NCBI GenBank assembly: GCA_965230755.1
Contig: CBDDLT010000019.1
Span: 24,409 to 88,408 of the forward strand
DNA: 64,000 nt
DNA from: DATFJT01 sp965230755
Lineage (GTDB): Bacteria > Bacteroidota > Bacteroidia > Chitinophagales > Saprospiraceae
Direction of reading: 5' to 3'
In this document: positions 46,626 through 56,026 of the stretch, in pieces
Position numbering within the stretch: position 1 is the stretch's first letter
Layout of the letters: every line of letters starts with the position of its first letter
The notes under the pieces: model-generated
The model's input: only the letters and a program-made list of their open reading frames with translations
Databases searched by the model: none
Told to the model about the DNA's origin: nothing
Made by a program: the position numbers and the translations under genes

Positions 46626-47006
46626 ATGAGAAATTACTGGACCATAATTCCATTGTTTTTCTACATTCTCGCTTCTTCTGGCTTGAATGTGAATTTGCAT
46701 TATTGTCATGATCAGTTGGCAAGCATCTCTATCGTTTACGATGCTGATTGCTGTTGTAGTAAAGAATCCGAAAATGACTGTTGTGAAAACCAAAATCTTA
46801 AGGTATCACAAGTTGATTTCGATGTGTTGCTCAAGGAAGAAGCCGACCTGGACATCGTTAATTGGTCAAGCATTGTCAGGCCATCCCTGTTAATAGAGCA
46901 GGATCATTCCTATGTATTTTCAAAAGACGAGCATTATTACATAGATAGAAAACCACCAGACCAAAAGATTTACCTACAACTATCACGACTTGTTTATTAT
47001 GGATGA
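46626..47006 (+). CDS. HYC_CC_PP-type small Cys-rich protein
   Basis: A 126-residue protein with an N-terminal hydrophobic segment and NLHYCHD, then a Cys cluster (CCCSKESENDCCEN). This HYC...CC...PP arrangement is a named small family in Bacteroidota; the C-terminal KPPDQ supplies the PP. Function is unknown but the Cys/His content and neighbours suggest metal binding. It is 70 bases upstream of the HMA gene. Confidence 0.75.
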   Translation: MRNYWTIIPLFFYILASSGLNVNLHYCHDQLASISIVYDADCCCSKESENDCCENQNLKVSQVDFDVLLKEEADLDIVNWSSIVRPSLLIEQDHSYVFSKDEHYYIDRKPPDQKIYLQLSRLVYYG

Positions 47007-47076
47007 ATCGTCTTATCTGATATCATTATCTAGATAAGACCCAACCCTATTCATTCAAATAATAAACAATTTTAAA

Positions 47077-47448
47077 ATGAGAACCTTATTAAAAATATTC
47101 ATATTAACAATTACCACAATATCATTTAGTGGAATTGGAATGGCTCAAGATGCCGTTTCTGCTTCAGATTCGAAATTTGTCAAAGAAACCATTCATGTAG
47201 ATGGCGTTTGTAATGCCTGTAAAAAGCGGATTGAAAAAGCTGCGCGGGTCAAGGGTGTAAAACAAGCAGTCTGGTACAAAGCTGAAGACGAATTAGTAGT
47301 AATCTATAACAAGGACAAAACCTCTCGTACCGAAATTTGTCAATCCGTTGCCAGCATCGGTCACGATACGGATGAAATTAAGGCTGAAGAAGCGGTGTAT
47401 AAAAGCTTGCCTGGTTGCTGCCAATACAAAGAAGTTGCCGACCACTAA
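47077..47448 (+). CDS. Secreted heavy-metal-associated (HMA) domain protein
   Basis: A 123-residue protein with a signal peptide (cleaved after GMAQ) and an HMA domain containing VDGVCNACKKR, in which CNAC is the CxxC metal site. A C-terminal PGCCQY adds two cysteines. It resembles periplasmic copper- or mercury-binding MerP-like proteins. The metal is probably copper by context. It starts 15 bases before the TonB receptor. Confidence 0.85.
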   Translation: MRTLLKIFILTITTISFSGIGMAQDAVSASDSKFVKETIHVDGVCNACKKRIEKAARVKGVKQAVWYKAEDELVVIYNKDKTSRTEICQSVASIGHDTDEIKAEEAVYKSLPGCCQYKEVADH

Positions 47449-47463
47449 TCTTGTTGCAGGGTT

Positions 47464-49683
47464 ATGAAGAAGATATGTATAATACTTGCTTCTTTTCTCT
47501 TCTTTACATTGGGATTTGCACAAAAAAGCGACCTGATCAAGGGAAAAGTTTTCATCAATGATGAGCAAGACAGTAAACAAGCTTTAGAAGCCGCTCAAGT
47601 TTATTGGTTAGGCTTGAGTAATTCAACATTTACAGATAAGAAAGGAGATTTTAGCATTGCTAAACTTCCTGATGATCGCTTTTTGGTGATCAGTTACGTG
47701 GGACTTGTTCCCGATACGATAGATACGGAAGGCTTGAACAAAATTGAAGTCATTCTAGATCAAGGTGTAAGCCTCGAGGCTGTTGACGTTAACTACAGAA
47801 AAAAGTCTAGTTCAGTATCCCTGTTGGAGACTAATTTAGTCCAGGAAATGGGAAGAGATGAACTACTCAAAGCTGCTTGTTGCAACTTGAGTGAGAGCTT
47901 CAACACTAACCCCAGTGTTGATGTATCTTTGACAGATGCAGTCTCTGGAACGAAGCAAATTAAAATGTTGGGACTTGAAGGCCCCAATGTCCAATATTCC
48001 GTGGAAAACATTCCTTCGATACGAGGGTTTTCATCGCTTTATGGGCTGCGGTTTATACCAGGAGCATGGGTAGAATCAATTCAAATGTCAAAAGGTACTG
48101 GATCTGTGGTCAACGGTTATGAAGGAATCAGTGGACAGATTAACGTCGAGGAAAGAAAAGCTGCTGAAGGAGACAAAGTTCATCTCAACGCTTATTACAA
48201 TAGACAGTCCAGAACAGAATTGAATGCTACTTTTAGAAAAGAGCTATCCAAAAACTGGAGTACTGCTCTTTTAACTCACGGCGAGGTGAGGCCTCGTGAA
48301 ATTGATGTTAACAAAGATGGATTTTTGGATCAACCTACTCAAAGTGCGTATAGTATTGCCAATAGATGGCGCTATACGGATGATAAGGGTTGGCGATCTA
48401 GAATTTTTCTTGAGAGTAACATGATCGATCAATCCGGCGGACAATTTGAAGAGCCCAATGAAAATGTTTGGAGAATGGATAATAAAGTCCAGAAGCATGG
48501 AATTTGGGCAAAATTGGGTAAAACATTTGAGAATACCCCTTGGAGAAGTTTCGGCAGCCAGTATAAACTGGAGTATTTTGATCAAGACAGTAGGTTTGGA
48601 GAACGAGTTTATCAGAACAGACATAGGAGTATTTACGGAAATTTCATCTATCAAAGTATTCTTGGAAACACTTTGAACGGCATAAAAATGGGTTTAAGCA
48701 TTGCTCTGGATAATTATGATGAAAGCCTGGATGGTATTGACTACGATAGAGACGAAAATGTCTTTGGTGCATTTGGAGAATATAACTACTCTCCTAACGA
48801 TAATTTTGGATTAGTTCTAGGTGCTCGCATAGATCATCACAATATCTACAAGTTCTTTTTTACTCCTAGGTTACATTTAAGGTACTCTCCGGAACTGGAG
48901 ACGGCTTTTAGAATATCAGCGGGCAGATCGAGAAGGGTCGCCAATATATTCAGTGATAACATCGGTCTCTTTGCCAGTAATCGAAAATTTGTTATTGATT
49001 CCTCAGTTATGGATGGAGTTTATGGTTTACCCATGACAGAATCCTGGAATTTTGGGAGTTCAGTGCATAAATCAGTTCATCTTGCACAAAGAGAATTGAG
49101 CATGACGATGGAATTCTACCATACCTTCTTCACCAATTCAGTTATCGTAGATCGTGACGAAGACAGTCAAAAAGTTATTTTTTATGAGCAACCGGACCGG
49201 TCTTATTCGAATAGTTTCCAGTTTCAAGTAGATTATGAGCTTTTTGATAATCTGGATTTCAGAGCAGCTTATCGGTATTTTGATGTTCAATTAGACTATA
49301 TCGGCGAAAGAAGGGAGGTGCCATTTATTGCAAAAAATAGATTTTTTGTCAATTTGGCTTATTCATTGAAGGACAAATGGAAATTCGATTATACTCTAAA
49401 TTGGACTGGCAAACAGAGATTACCTCTGACGACGGATAACCCTGTGGAGTATCAGCTCTCGGAATACTCTCCCGACTATTTTATGCACAATGCCCAAGTA
49501 AGTTATTATTTCTATGATGAGCTAAGTGCTTATTTGGGAGCGGAAAATATTTTTGGTTTTAGACAAAAGAGGGCCATTCTTTCATACGATGATCCGAACA
49601 GTGCATTTTTCGACGCCAGTAATATTTGGGCTCCAATACAAGGAGCTGTAGTTTATATGGGAGTAAATTATTCGCTGCAATAG
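47464..49683 (+). CDS. TonB-dependent receptor, likely copper-related
   Basis: A 739-residue outer membrane receptor with signal peptide (to GFAQ), an N-terminal carboxypeptidase-like domain (about residues 20-105), plug (about 115-225) and a C-terminal barrel ending in YMGVNYSLQ. The plug contains KAACCNLSESFNTNPSVDVS, with an adjacent Cys pair that is unusual for a plug. Its position behind the HMA and HYC genes suggests copper or copper-ligand uptake. This is inference; no substrate is known. Confidence 0.88.
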   Translation: MKKICIILASFLFFTLGFAQKSDLIKGKVFINDEQDSKQALEAAQVYWLGLSNSTFTDKKGDFSIAKLPDDRFLVISYVGLVPDTIDTEGLNKIEVILDQGVSLEAVDVNYRKKSSSVSLLETNLVQEMGRDELLKAACCNLSESFNTNPSVDVSLTDAVSGTKQIKMLGLEGPNVQYSVENIPSIRGFSSLYGLRFIPGAWVESIQMSKGTGSVVNGYEGISGQINVEERKAAEGDKVHLNAYYNRQSRTELNATFRKELSKNWSTALLTHGEVRPREIDVNKDGFLDQPTQSAYSIANRWRYTDDKGWRSRIFLESNMIDQSGGQFEEPNENVWRMDNKVQKHGIWAKLGKTFENTPWRSFGSQYKLEYFDQDSRFGERVYQNRHRSIYGNFIYQSILGNTLNGIKMGLSIALDNYDESLDGIDYDRDENVFGAFGEYNYSPNDNFGLVLGARIDHHNIYKFFFTPRLHLRYSPELETAFRISAGRSRRVANIFSDNIGLFASNRKFVIDSSVMDGVYGLPMTESWNFGSSVHKSVHLAQRELSMTMEFYHTFFTNSVIVDRDEDSQKVIFYEQPDRSYSNSFQFQVDYELFDNLDFRAAYRYFDVQLDYIGERREVPFIAKNRFFVNLAYSLKDKWKFDYTLNWTGKQRLPLTTDNPVEYQLSEYSPDYFMHNAQVSYYFYDELSAYLGAENIFGFRQKRAILSYDDPNSAFFDASNIWAPIQGAVVYMGVNYSLQ

Positions 49684-49779
49684 ATGGATCATTCAGTTCA
49701 AATGAACGGATACTATATGACATATTGTCTCGAAAACTGCAAAAGGAATACTATTTGATTATATATGAAACGAAATGTC

Positions 49780-49798
49780 AAACAAAACTGTTTTGTTT
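49780..49798. promoter_or_regulatory. Perfect inverted repeat upstream of thioredoxin
   Basis: AAACAAAAC-T-GTTTTGTTT is a perfect inverted repeat with nine-base arms and one centre base. It lies 97 bases after the receptor stop and 68 bases before trxA. It could be an operator or an AT-rich terminator of the receptor gene. Confidence 0.45.
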
Positions 49799-49866
49799 AC
49801 AATAATGTAAGCAAGTTTGCATTAGACATTTAGAACTAGAATAGTAATTTAATAAAATATTATACA

Positions 49867-50184
49867 ATGGCTTTAGAATTCACAGATAGCAATTTTGGTG
49901 CGGAAGTATTGGAAAGTAACTCCGTAGCTTTGGTAGACTTTTGGGCAGAGTGGTGTGGTCCGTGTAGGATGCTTACTCCAATCATCGAAGAATTACACAA
50001 TGATTTTGACGGGCAAGCTAAAATTGGTAAAGTAAACGTAGATCACAATCCGGAAATCAGTATGAAATATGGGGTAAGAAGTATCCCGACTATTTTGATA
50101 CTTAAAAATGGCGAGGTTGTTGATAAACATGTAGGTGTAACTACAAAACAAGCGCTTGCAGATAAAATTCAGGCGCATTTATAA
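49867..50184 (+). CDS. trxA: Thioredoxin
   Basis: A 105-residue thioredoxin with the active site WCGPC at about residue 30 and the cis-Pro loop SIPTILILKNGE. There is no signal peptide, so it is cytosolic. A very good terminator follows 29 bases after the stop. Confidence 0.95.
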   Translation: MALEFTDSNFGAEVLESNSVALVDFWAEWCGPCRMLTPIIEELHNDFDGQAKIGKVNVDHNPEISMKYGVRSIPTILILKNGEVVDKHVGVTTKQALADKIQAHL

Positions 50185-50213
50185 TCAATAATAGCGAAAA
50201 GACGTTTTGATAT

Positions 50214-50246
50214 AAGCCCTTACTTTTGTAGTAAGGGCTTTATTCG
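50214..50246 (+). terminator. Rho-independent terminator of trxA
   Basis: AAGCCCTTAC (50214-50223) pairs perfectly with GTAAGGGCTT (50231-50240) across a seven-base loop, followed by TATTCG. It lies between trxA and the DUF58 gene. Confidence 0.85.
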
Positions 50247-50267
50247 TTTACATAAGAAAGAAGGTCT

Positions 50268-51191
50268 ATGGATCAGTTGGTACCCAAGAGTAGGAAAATT
50301 GAGTTGGGAAATCTCGAACTATTAGCCAAAAAGGCAGTTGAGGGATTTATTATAGGCTTGCACAAATCCCCTTTTCATGGATTTTCCGTTGAATTTGCAG
50401 AGCATAGACTTTACAATCAAGGTGAGAGTACCAAAAACATAGACTGGAAGGTATTTGCACGAACAGAGAAACTATTCACCAAAAAATATGAAGAAGAGAC
50501 CAATCTCCGGTGCCAATTCCTTATAGATAGTTCGTCTTCGATGTTTTTTCCCAACGATTCCGATATTCTCAACAAAATAGAATTTTCAGCCCTTGCGACT
50601 GTGAGCATCATGAACTTGTTGAAGAAACAAAGAGATGCATTTGGCCTAAGCATTTTTAACGAGCAAATTGAAGAACATCTCAAATGTAGATCGAGTTCAG
50701 TTCATTATAACCTCATTATTTCGAAACTGGAGAAGACGCTTCGAGATAAAAACGAAAACAAAAAAAGTAATGTAGTACAGGCACTACACCAAATCGCAGA
50801 TTCTATACACAAAAGATCCCTAGTCGTTATTTTTTCCGACATGTTGGATAATGTTGAACAAGAAGAGGAGCTTTTCTCTGCCCTCCAACATCTCAAGTAC
50901 AACAAACACGAAGTAATTCTATTCCATACCTTGGATTATCAAAAAGAATTTAACTTTGAATACTCGGACAGACCATATGAAATGACCGATTTAGAGACAG
51001 GTAAGAAGATAACCTTGTTTCCAAAGGAGATCCAGGAGCAGTTTCACAAGAAGATGAGCGAAAAACTGAAAGATCTCCGATTGAAATGCTTGAGATATAA
51101 GATAGACTTTGTTCCTACAGATATCCACAGCGGAGTTCAAAGCATTCTACAAACCTATCTTGTGAAAAGAAAGAAAATGAATATAGTTTAG
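50268..51191 (+). CDS. DUF58 domain (vWA-like) protein
   Basis: A 307-residue protein with the DUF58 signature HKSPFHGFSVEFAEHRLYNQGES-type region and a vWA-like part including LIDSSSSM and VVIFSDMLDN. In most relatives it partners a MoxR ATPase, but none is visible here. It is cytosolic. It starts after a terminator and lies five bases upstream of the PPK2 gene. Confidence 0.85.
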   Translation: MDQLVPKSRKIELGNLELLAKKAVEGFIIGLHKSPFHGFSVEFAEHRLYNQGESTKNIDWKVFARTEKLFTKKYEEETNLRCQFLIDSSSSMFFPNDSDILNKIEFSALATVSIMNLLKKQRDAFGLSIFNEQIEEHLKCRSSSVHYNLIISKLEKTLRDKNENKKSNVVQALHQIADSIHKRSLVVIFSDMLDNVEQEEELFSALQHLKYNKHEVILFHTLDYQKEFNFEYSDRPYEMTDLETGKKITLFPKEIQEQFHKKMSEKLKDLRLKCLRYKIDFVPTDIHSGVQSILQTYLVKRKKMNIV

Positions 51192-51196
51192 AATTT

Positions 51197-51928
51197 ATGA
51201 TATCATTAGACAACATCGATAGCCTACCGCCAGAGGATCTTGACAAGGATGAGATTCTAGAAGAAACAAAAAGAATTGCTAAAGAAATAGGTCGTCTGCA
51301 GCATATCATGTATGCTGTTGGAAAAGAAAACTTACTCGTCATTCTTCAAGGAATGGACGCTAGCGGAAAAGATGGCACGACCATGAAGGTTTTTGGTCAA
51401 TGCTCTCCTACTGGCATTGATGTATACTCTTTTAAGAAGCCGACTGAACCGGAAATGAATCACGATTTTTTATGGAGGGTTCATCAAAGAACACCTGCAA
51501 AAGGAATGTTGGTTGTATTCAACAGATCGCATTATGAAGATATTCTTATTCAGAGAGTGCATGATTGGATCGATGAAGAAAGAGTGCATTTAAGAATGGA
51601 TGCAATTAATGCCTTCGAGAAATTGCTCATAGGCGACAATCAAACACATATACTGAAATTCTTCTTACACATTTCAAGAGACAAACAAAGAGAAGAGCTA
51701 CAAGAAAGAATCGATCAACCCGATAAAAACTGGAAGCACAATCCGAATGATTGGAAAGAATCTGCTCATTGGGAAGAGTACAGAACCTGTTACGAGTATG
51801 CGATCAACAACAGTGAGATTCCATGGAATATTATTCCGGCGGATAAGGGTTGGTATAGAAACTATTGTGTAGCAAAACATGTACTCAAATGTTTGCAGGA
51901 TATGAACCTTCAATTACCTCGATTATAA
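51197..51928 (+). CDS. Polyphosphate kinase 2 family protein
   Basis: A 243-residue PPK2-type kinase. The Walker A motif is QGMDASGKDGT; other signatures are FNRSHYEDIL, the Walker B region, and a C-terminal PADKGWYRNYCVAK. PPK2 enzymes phosphorylate nucleotides using polyphosphate. The exact subclass (nucleoside mono- or diphosphate) is not determined here. It is five bases after DUF58 and seven before the S4-domain gene. Confidence 0.9.
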   Translation: MISLDNIDSLPPEDLDKDEILEETKRIAKEIGRLQHIMYAVGKENLLVILQGMDASGKDGTTMKVFGQCSPTGIDVYSFKKPTEPEMNHDFLWRVHQRTPAKGMLVVFNRSHYEDILIQRVHDWIDEERVHLRMDAINAFEKLLIGDNQTHILKFFLHISRDKQREELQERIDQPDKNWKHNPNDWKESAHWEEYRTCYEYAINNSEIPWNIIPADKGWYRNYCVAKHVLKCLQDMNLQLPRL

Positions 51929-51934
51929 AATATC

Positions 51935-52327
51935 ATGTCGACCAAAACTCGTGTTGATAAATGGCTGTGGAGTGTTCGAATTTATAAGACTCGAACGCTG
52001 GCCAGCAGTATGTGCAAAAACAATAGAGTTAAGGTCAATGACAAATTGGCCAAAGCATCTCAGACCATAGAAATTGGTGATATCGTGGTAGCTGAAAAAG
52101 AAGGAATCAATTTAAGCCTTGAGGTTCAAAAGTTAATCTCTAAAAGAGTTGGCGCCAGTATTGCGGTCGAATGCTATAAAGATTTGACCCCTGAGGAAGA
52201 GTATAAAAAGTTCGATCAGTGGTATATCGGCAAGGCAAAACCCGAATTCAGAGAGAAAGGAGCAGGGAGGCCCACAAAAAAAGAAAGAAGGGCCATCGAA
52301 AACTTTAAAGATCAATACCCATTGTAA
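51935..52327 (+). CDS. S4-domain RNA-binding protein (Hsp15-like)
   Basis: A 130-residue protein starting with the S4 motif RVDKWLWSVRIYKTRTLASSMCKNNRVKVND. Hsp15-type proteins bind stalled large ribosomal subunits. It ends with a basic tail (GRPTKKERRAIENF). It is seven bases downstream of the PPK2 gene. Confidence 0.85.
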   Translation: MSTKTRVDKWLWSVRIYKTRTLASSMCKNNRVKVNDKLAKASQTIEIGDIVVAEKEGINLSLEVQKLISKRVGASIAVECYKDLTPEEEYKKFDQWYIGKAKPEFREKGAGRPTKKERRAIENFKDQYPL

Positions 52328-52336
52328 AAATTTAGC

Positions 52337-52344
52337 TACTTTTG
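52337..52344 (+). promoter_or_regulatory. Candidate -7 element (TACTTTTG) for the OmpA gene
   Basis: TACTTTTG fits TAnnTTTG and lies 45 bases before the ATG at 52390, directly after the S4 gene. A -33 element is not clear. Confidence 0.45.
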
Positions 52345-52389
52345 TGGCGTTTAGGATAATGTTCATTTAAAGTAATAATATTCCATTTT

Positions 52390-53286
52390 ATGCAGTATCG
52401 ATTTTACATTTTGATCGCTTTAACATCTATGTTTCTTCTTGAATCTTGTGTGGGAAAAAAGAAATACATCGCCCTACAGGATAATTGTGGAGTAATCGAA
52501 TTAAACCACAATAGAACACTAAAGGATTTGGATAATTGCAAGCAAGAATCTTCTCAACTTAGAAAAGAAATTGCCTCACGCGAAGCAGTAATTGACGGTC
52601 AGAAAAATCAAATTGCCTTATTGGAAAGTCAATTGGAAGAGGCCAAGAAAACAAAGACTGATCTATTGGACAGACTTGCGGACCTTTCTGTAATAAGCAA
52701 AACTGGTGCTGAAAATATACAGCGTTCATTAGAAGCTATCAACGAACAAAATAAATACATTAAAGATCTAACAGGATCTATCCAACAAAAGGATTCAGTC
52801 AATTTGGCTTTGGTTCTTAACTTGAAGAGATCGTTAGGCAATCTCAATGACGAGGATGTTCAAGTCGAAGTGAAGAAAGGTGTTGTTTTCATTTCTTTGT
52901 CGGATAAACTATTATTTGCTTCTGGTAGCGATAGAATCAACCCAAGTGCTAACGAAGTGTTGGGCAAAGTTGCAAAAGTGATCAATGATCATCAAGAACT
53001 GGATATATTGGTTGAAGGTCACACAGATAATGTTCCCATTCAAACTTCATGTGTTAAGGACAATTGGGATTTAAGTGTAAAGAGGGCAACTGCTGTCGTA
53101 CGTGTTCTACAAGACAAATACAGTGTTGCGCCGTCAAGAATGACTGCAGGTGGTAGATCACAATATGTTCCTAAGAGTTCTGGTCAGGACACTGAATCCA
53201 GAAAACAGAACCGTAGAACGGAAATCATCATCACTCCAAAATTGGATCAATTTTTTGAGTTACTTCAATATCCTACTGAAAAGTGA
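52390..53286 (+). CDS. OmpA-family lipoprotein
   Basis: A 298-residue lipoprotein with Cys in LLESC (about residue 20), a central coiled coil (about residues 40-130, heptads of Leu and charged residues), and a C-terminal OmpA peptidoglycan-binding domain (about 165-290) with ILVEGHTDNVPIQ and RMTAGGRSQYVPKSSG. It anchors the outer membrane to the cell wall. Confidence 0.9.
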   Translation: MQYRFYILIALTSMFLLESCVGKKKYIALQDNCGVIELNHNRTLKDLDNCKQESSQLRKEIASREAVIDGQKNQIALLESQLEEAKKTKTDLLDRLADLSVISKTGAENIQRSLEAINEQNKYIKDLTGSIQQKDSVNLALVLNLKRSLGNLNDEDVQVEVKKGVVFISLSDKLLFASGSDRINPSANEVLGKVAKVINDHQELDILVEGHTDNVPIQTSCVKDNWDLSVKRATAVVRVLQDKYSVAPSRMTAGGRSQYVPKSSGQDTESRKQNRRTEIIITPKLDQFFELLQYPTEK

Positions 53287-54818
53287 GTTGGATGAATGGC
53301 TTAATCCGACGGTATACGGATGATAAATTTTTGGTCATTTTTGGCCATCTTTATTTCATCACTCTTGTTATTGCCGCCGGGTACTTTTATCAAGAAAGAC
53401 TCATTAATTTTGATTCTGCTCATTATACCTTTCAGATCATACAGAAAGGCAGCTTCTACGTCATTCACGATCGACTTGTAAGCTACTTTACCCAGTGGAT
53501 TCCGCTTTTGGCTATTAAATTAGGATTCTCTCTGAAGACCATTCTGATCCTCTATTCGGCAGGGCTGATGGCCCTAATATATCTGGTTTATATCACCATT
53601 GCACATGGCATAAAGAACATATACGCCGCTACCCTACTCGTAGCTGTATTTGGAGCCATGTGGAGATATAAGTTCTATGCTGGTATCTCGGAGATCATTC
53701 CTGCTATCGCTTTTGGTGTTTTATTTATAGCTGTATTTACTAGAAAAAGGCAGGACCATTCTTTGCGAGGCGAAGTAAAAGAGGGAATTTGGTTTTTTCT
53801 CTGTGGAGTGTTGATGGCTATTAGCCACCCAGTTCCAATATTACCAGTAATTTTGGTCTATGTCTTTTGGGGATTCTACCATAGAAAGGCCTGGACACTA
53901 CAATTCTGGATTAAACTACTGGTTTATATCTTCCCCATGATCATCAAGTACCTTACGATAAGAGAGGGATCGTATGAATCAAAAAAATTGGGTTTTCTGG
54001 ACCAAATCATCCCGGTGTTGAGTAATAGCCAGGACTTTTTCGTATACACGATAATGAAAGACTATATCCGGGTTGAACACTGGTTCGTATGGGTTCTTTT
54101 TCTGATCTCCATTGCTTATTTGCTTTGGGAACGACGGATATGGCCTCTGATTGTTTTAGTATTATCCGCCGCCCTGGTTATGATGTTAAACCTTGTCACT
54201 TTTCATTATCTGAACAACAAGTGTTACATCATGATTGATGGTTATATGGTATTTGTAGGGATAGTGCTCTGCTTTTTTATCTGTATCGAATTATTATCCA
54301 AAGACCAATGGAGAAAATACTTAGTTCCTTTACTGGTTATATTCTTTGTATTTAATCTGTTTCGCATTCGACATGCTCGTCTTTTTTTTACGAAACGGCT
54401 GGCTTACTTGGAAGAAACTTATACGAAGTATGAATCGGAAAAAGATCGAATTTTGATCACACAAATCCACCATACGGACTGGGACAAAATATGGTATCCT
54501 TATCAATACAAGGCGGAAACGGTTTTGCACAGTACATTGAGAGGAAAAGATAAAACAGTGTATATGGTTGCGGATGAAGCTTACTGTGTTGACATTGATA
54601 ATGCCAATAGAATGAACTTTGAGGAGAAGACTGAGTACATTCCAAAATTGGATGACTTTGGAGAGGAAAAGGCTCCAAATCCATATTTCAGCCTTCCGAA
54701 AAACTCCAGGGTGAGGTCCGTAGAAATCCCCAGTTGGTTAACAGAGAAGCAGCATAGAGATATTGAAAACTGGATGAGGGATAAATACAAAAATCATTTG
54801 AAGCCGGAGAGAGATTAA
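53283..54818 (+). CDS. Polytopic membrane protein, unknown family
   Basis: A 511-residue membrane protein with about ten hydrophobic segments in its first about 370 residues and a soluble C-terminal about 140 residues. The start at 53283 is GTG and overlaps the upstream stop by four bases; ATG 53292 is an alternative. The layout resembles glycosyltransferase-like membrane proteins, but I do not see a firm motif, so I do not assign a function. A bidirectional terminator follows. Confidence 0.7.
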   Translation: MSWMNGLIRRYTDDKFLVIFGHLYFITLVIAAGYFYQERLINFDSAHYTFQIIQKGSFYVIHDRLVSYFTQWIPLLAIKLGFSLKTILILYSAGLMALIYLVYITIAHGIKNIYAATLLVAVFGAMWRYKFYAGISEIIPAIAFGVLFIAVFTRKRQDHSLRGEVKEGIWFFLCGVLMAISHPVPILPVILVYVFWGFYHRKAWTLQFWIKLLVYIFPMIIKYLTIREGSYESKKLGFLDQIIPVLSNSQDFFVYTIMKDYIRVEHWFVWVLFLISIAYLLWERRIWPLIVLVLSAALVMMLNLVTFHYLNNKCYIMIDGYMVFVGIVLCFFICIELLSKDQWRKYLVPLLVIFFVFNLFRIRHARLFFTKRLAYLEETYTKYESEKDRILITQIHHTDWDKIWYPYQYKAETVLHSTLRGKDKTVYMVADEAYCVDIDNANRMNFEEKTEYIPKLDDFGEEKAPNPYFSLPKNSRVRSVEIPSWLTEKQHRDIENWMRDKYKNHLKPERD

Positions 54819-54953
54819 TCCTGTTGTCTATGTTTAATTCAATCGGTCTTTAATCTCTATTGCTTGAGTCCTGCCAGGCCTATATGAATTCCACCAAATA
54901 ACTCCAGTATTAAAATGTAGGTCTTTCATGAATTACGAATGCTCATAAACTAA

Positions 54954-54986
54954 AAAAGAGAGGAATAAATCCTCTCTTTTATTTTG
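54954..54986. terminator. Bidirectional terminator between convergent genes
   Basis: AAAAGAGAGGA (54954-54964) pairs with TCCTCTCTTTT (54970-54980) across a five-base loop, with A and T runs at both ends. It lies between a plus-strand gene ending 54818 and a minus-strand gene ending 55134. Confidence 0.8.
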
Positions 54987-55133
54987 TAGTGTTTATCTAT
55001 CTTAACCCCAATCGAAAGATGCTGAGTAATTCGTTTTGATGCTGCCAAGCTAATTTTTGAAAGACAGATAAACCAACAACTATCCAAATTTATAAAGAAA
55101 TAAGGTAATTTTTTAAAATTATCAAGAATATTT

Positions 55134-56021
55134 TTAGCTAAACTGCTTCGAAACGACAATTTCTTTGGATCCTTTGGTGTACTGATAGAAGCCTTCCCCG
55201 CTTTTTCTACCCAATTTCCCAGCTTGAACCATATTTCGAAGCAAATTACATGCCGCGTATTTATCCATTTTAAACCCGTCATACAACACATCTAAAATAC
55301 TTAGGCAAACATCCAGTCCTATGAAATCTGCCAATTGAAGTGGTCCCATCGGATGAGCCATTCCCAGTTTCATTACTGTATCTATACCTTCGACACCGGA
55401 AACTCCCTGCTCGAGGGTATAAATTGCTTCATTGATCATGGGCATTAGAATTCTATTAGCCACAAATCCAGGATAATCATTCACTTTTACCGGAACCTTG
55501 GATAATTTCTTGGATAATTCCATGATCTTTTCGGTAACCTCGCTATTTGTAGAATATCCATTAATAACTTCTACCAATTTCATGATGGGGACTGGATTCA
55601 TGAAGTGCATACCAATCACTTTCTCCGGTCTTGAAGTTGCCGAAGCAATTTTTGTTATGGAAATCGATGATGTATTACTTGCCAAAATGGCTTCTGGCTT
55701 GCAGTGCTGGTCCAGTTTTCCAAAGATATTTAACTTTAAATCCTCTCTCTCAGTAGCTGCTTCGACCACAAGATCACATTCTATCACACCCGATTCAAGA
55801 GATTCAAATGTCGTTATATTATTTAAAGTAGAACTTTTATCTGACTCGCTGATTTTCTCCTTTTGTATCATGCGATCAAGATTCTTTTCAATGGTGGCCA
55901 TCGCTCTTTTCAAAGCATCGGCAGAAACATCTATCAAATTAACTTGATAGCCTTTCATGGCAAAAACGTGAGCGATTCCATTGCCCATGGTACCTGCACC
56001 GATTACACCTATTTTTTCCAT
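55134..56021 (-). CDS. 3-Hydroxyacyl-CoA (3-hydroxybutyryl-CoA) dehydrogenase
   Basis: A 295-residue enzyme. The NAD-binding Rossmann motif is GVIGAGTMGNGIAH, then EAATEREDLK, the FMNPVPIMKLVEVI catalytic region and a C-terminal domain (VNRILMPMINEA, MKLGMAHPMGPLQLADFIGLD). It oxidises 3-hydroxyacyl-CoA. It fits short-chain enzymes of the Hbd/FadB type. It follows the membrane-protein gene by five bases on the minus strand. Confidence 0.93.
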   Translation of the reverse strand: MEKIGVIGAGTMGNGIAHVFAMKGYQVNLIDVSADALKRAMATIEKNLDRMIQKEKISESDKSSTLNNITTFESLESGVIECDLVVEAATEREDLKLNIFGKLDQHCKPEAILASNTSSISITKIASATSRPEKVIGMHFMNPVPIMKLVEVINGYSTNSEVTEKIMELSKKLSKVPVKVNDYPGFVANRILMPMINEAIYTLEQGVSGVEGIDTVMKLGMAHPMGPLQLADFIGLDVCLSILDVLYDGFKMDKYAACNLLRNMVQAGKLGRKSGEGFYQYTKGSKEIVVSKQFS

Positions 56022-56026
56022 ATTCT

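Noticed and set aside
55498..55947. 149-codon open frame opposite the 3-hydroxyacyl-CoA dehydrogenase gene
   Set aside because: It is antisense to a well-supported gene and contains no known motif.
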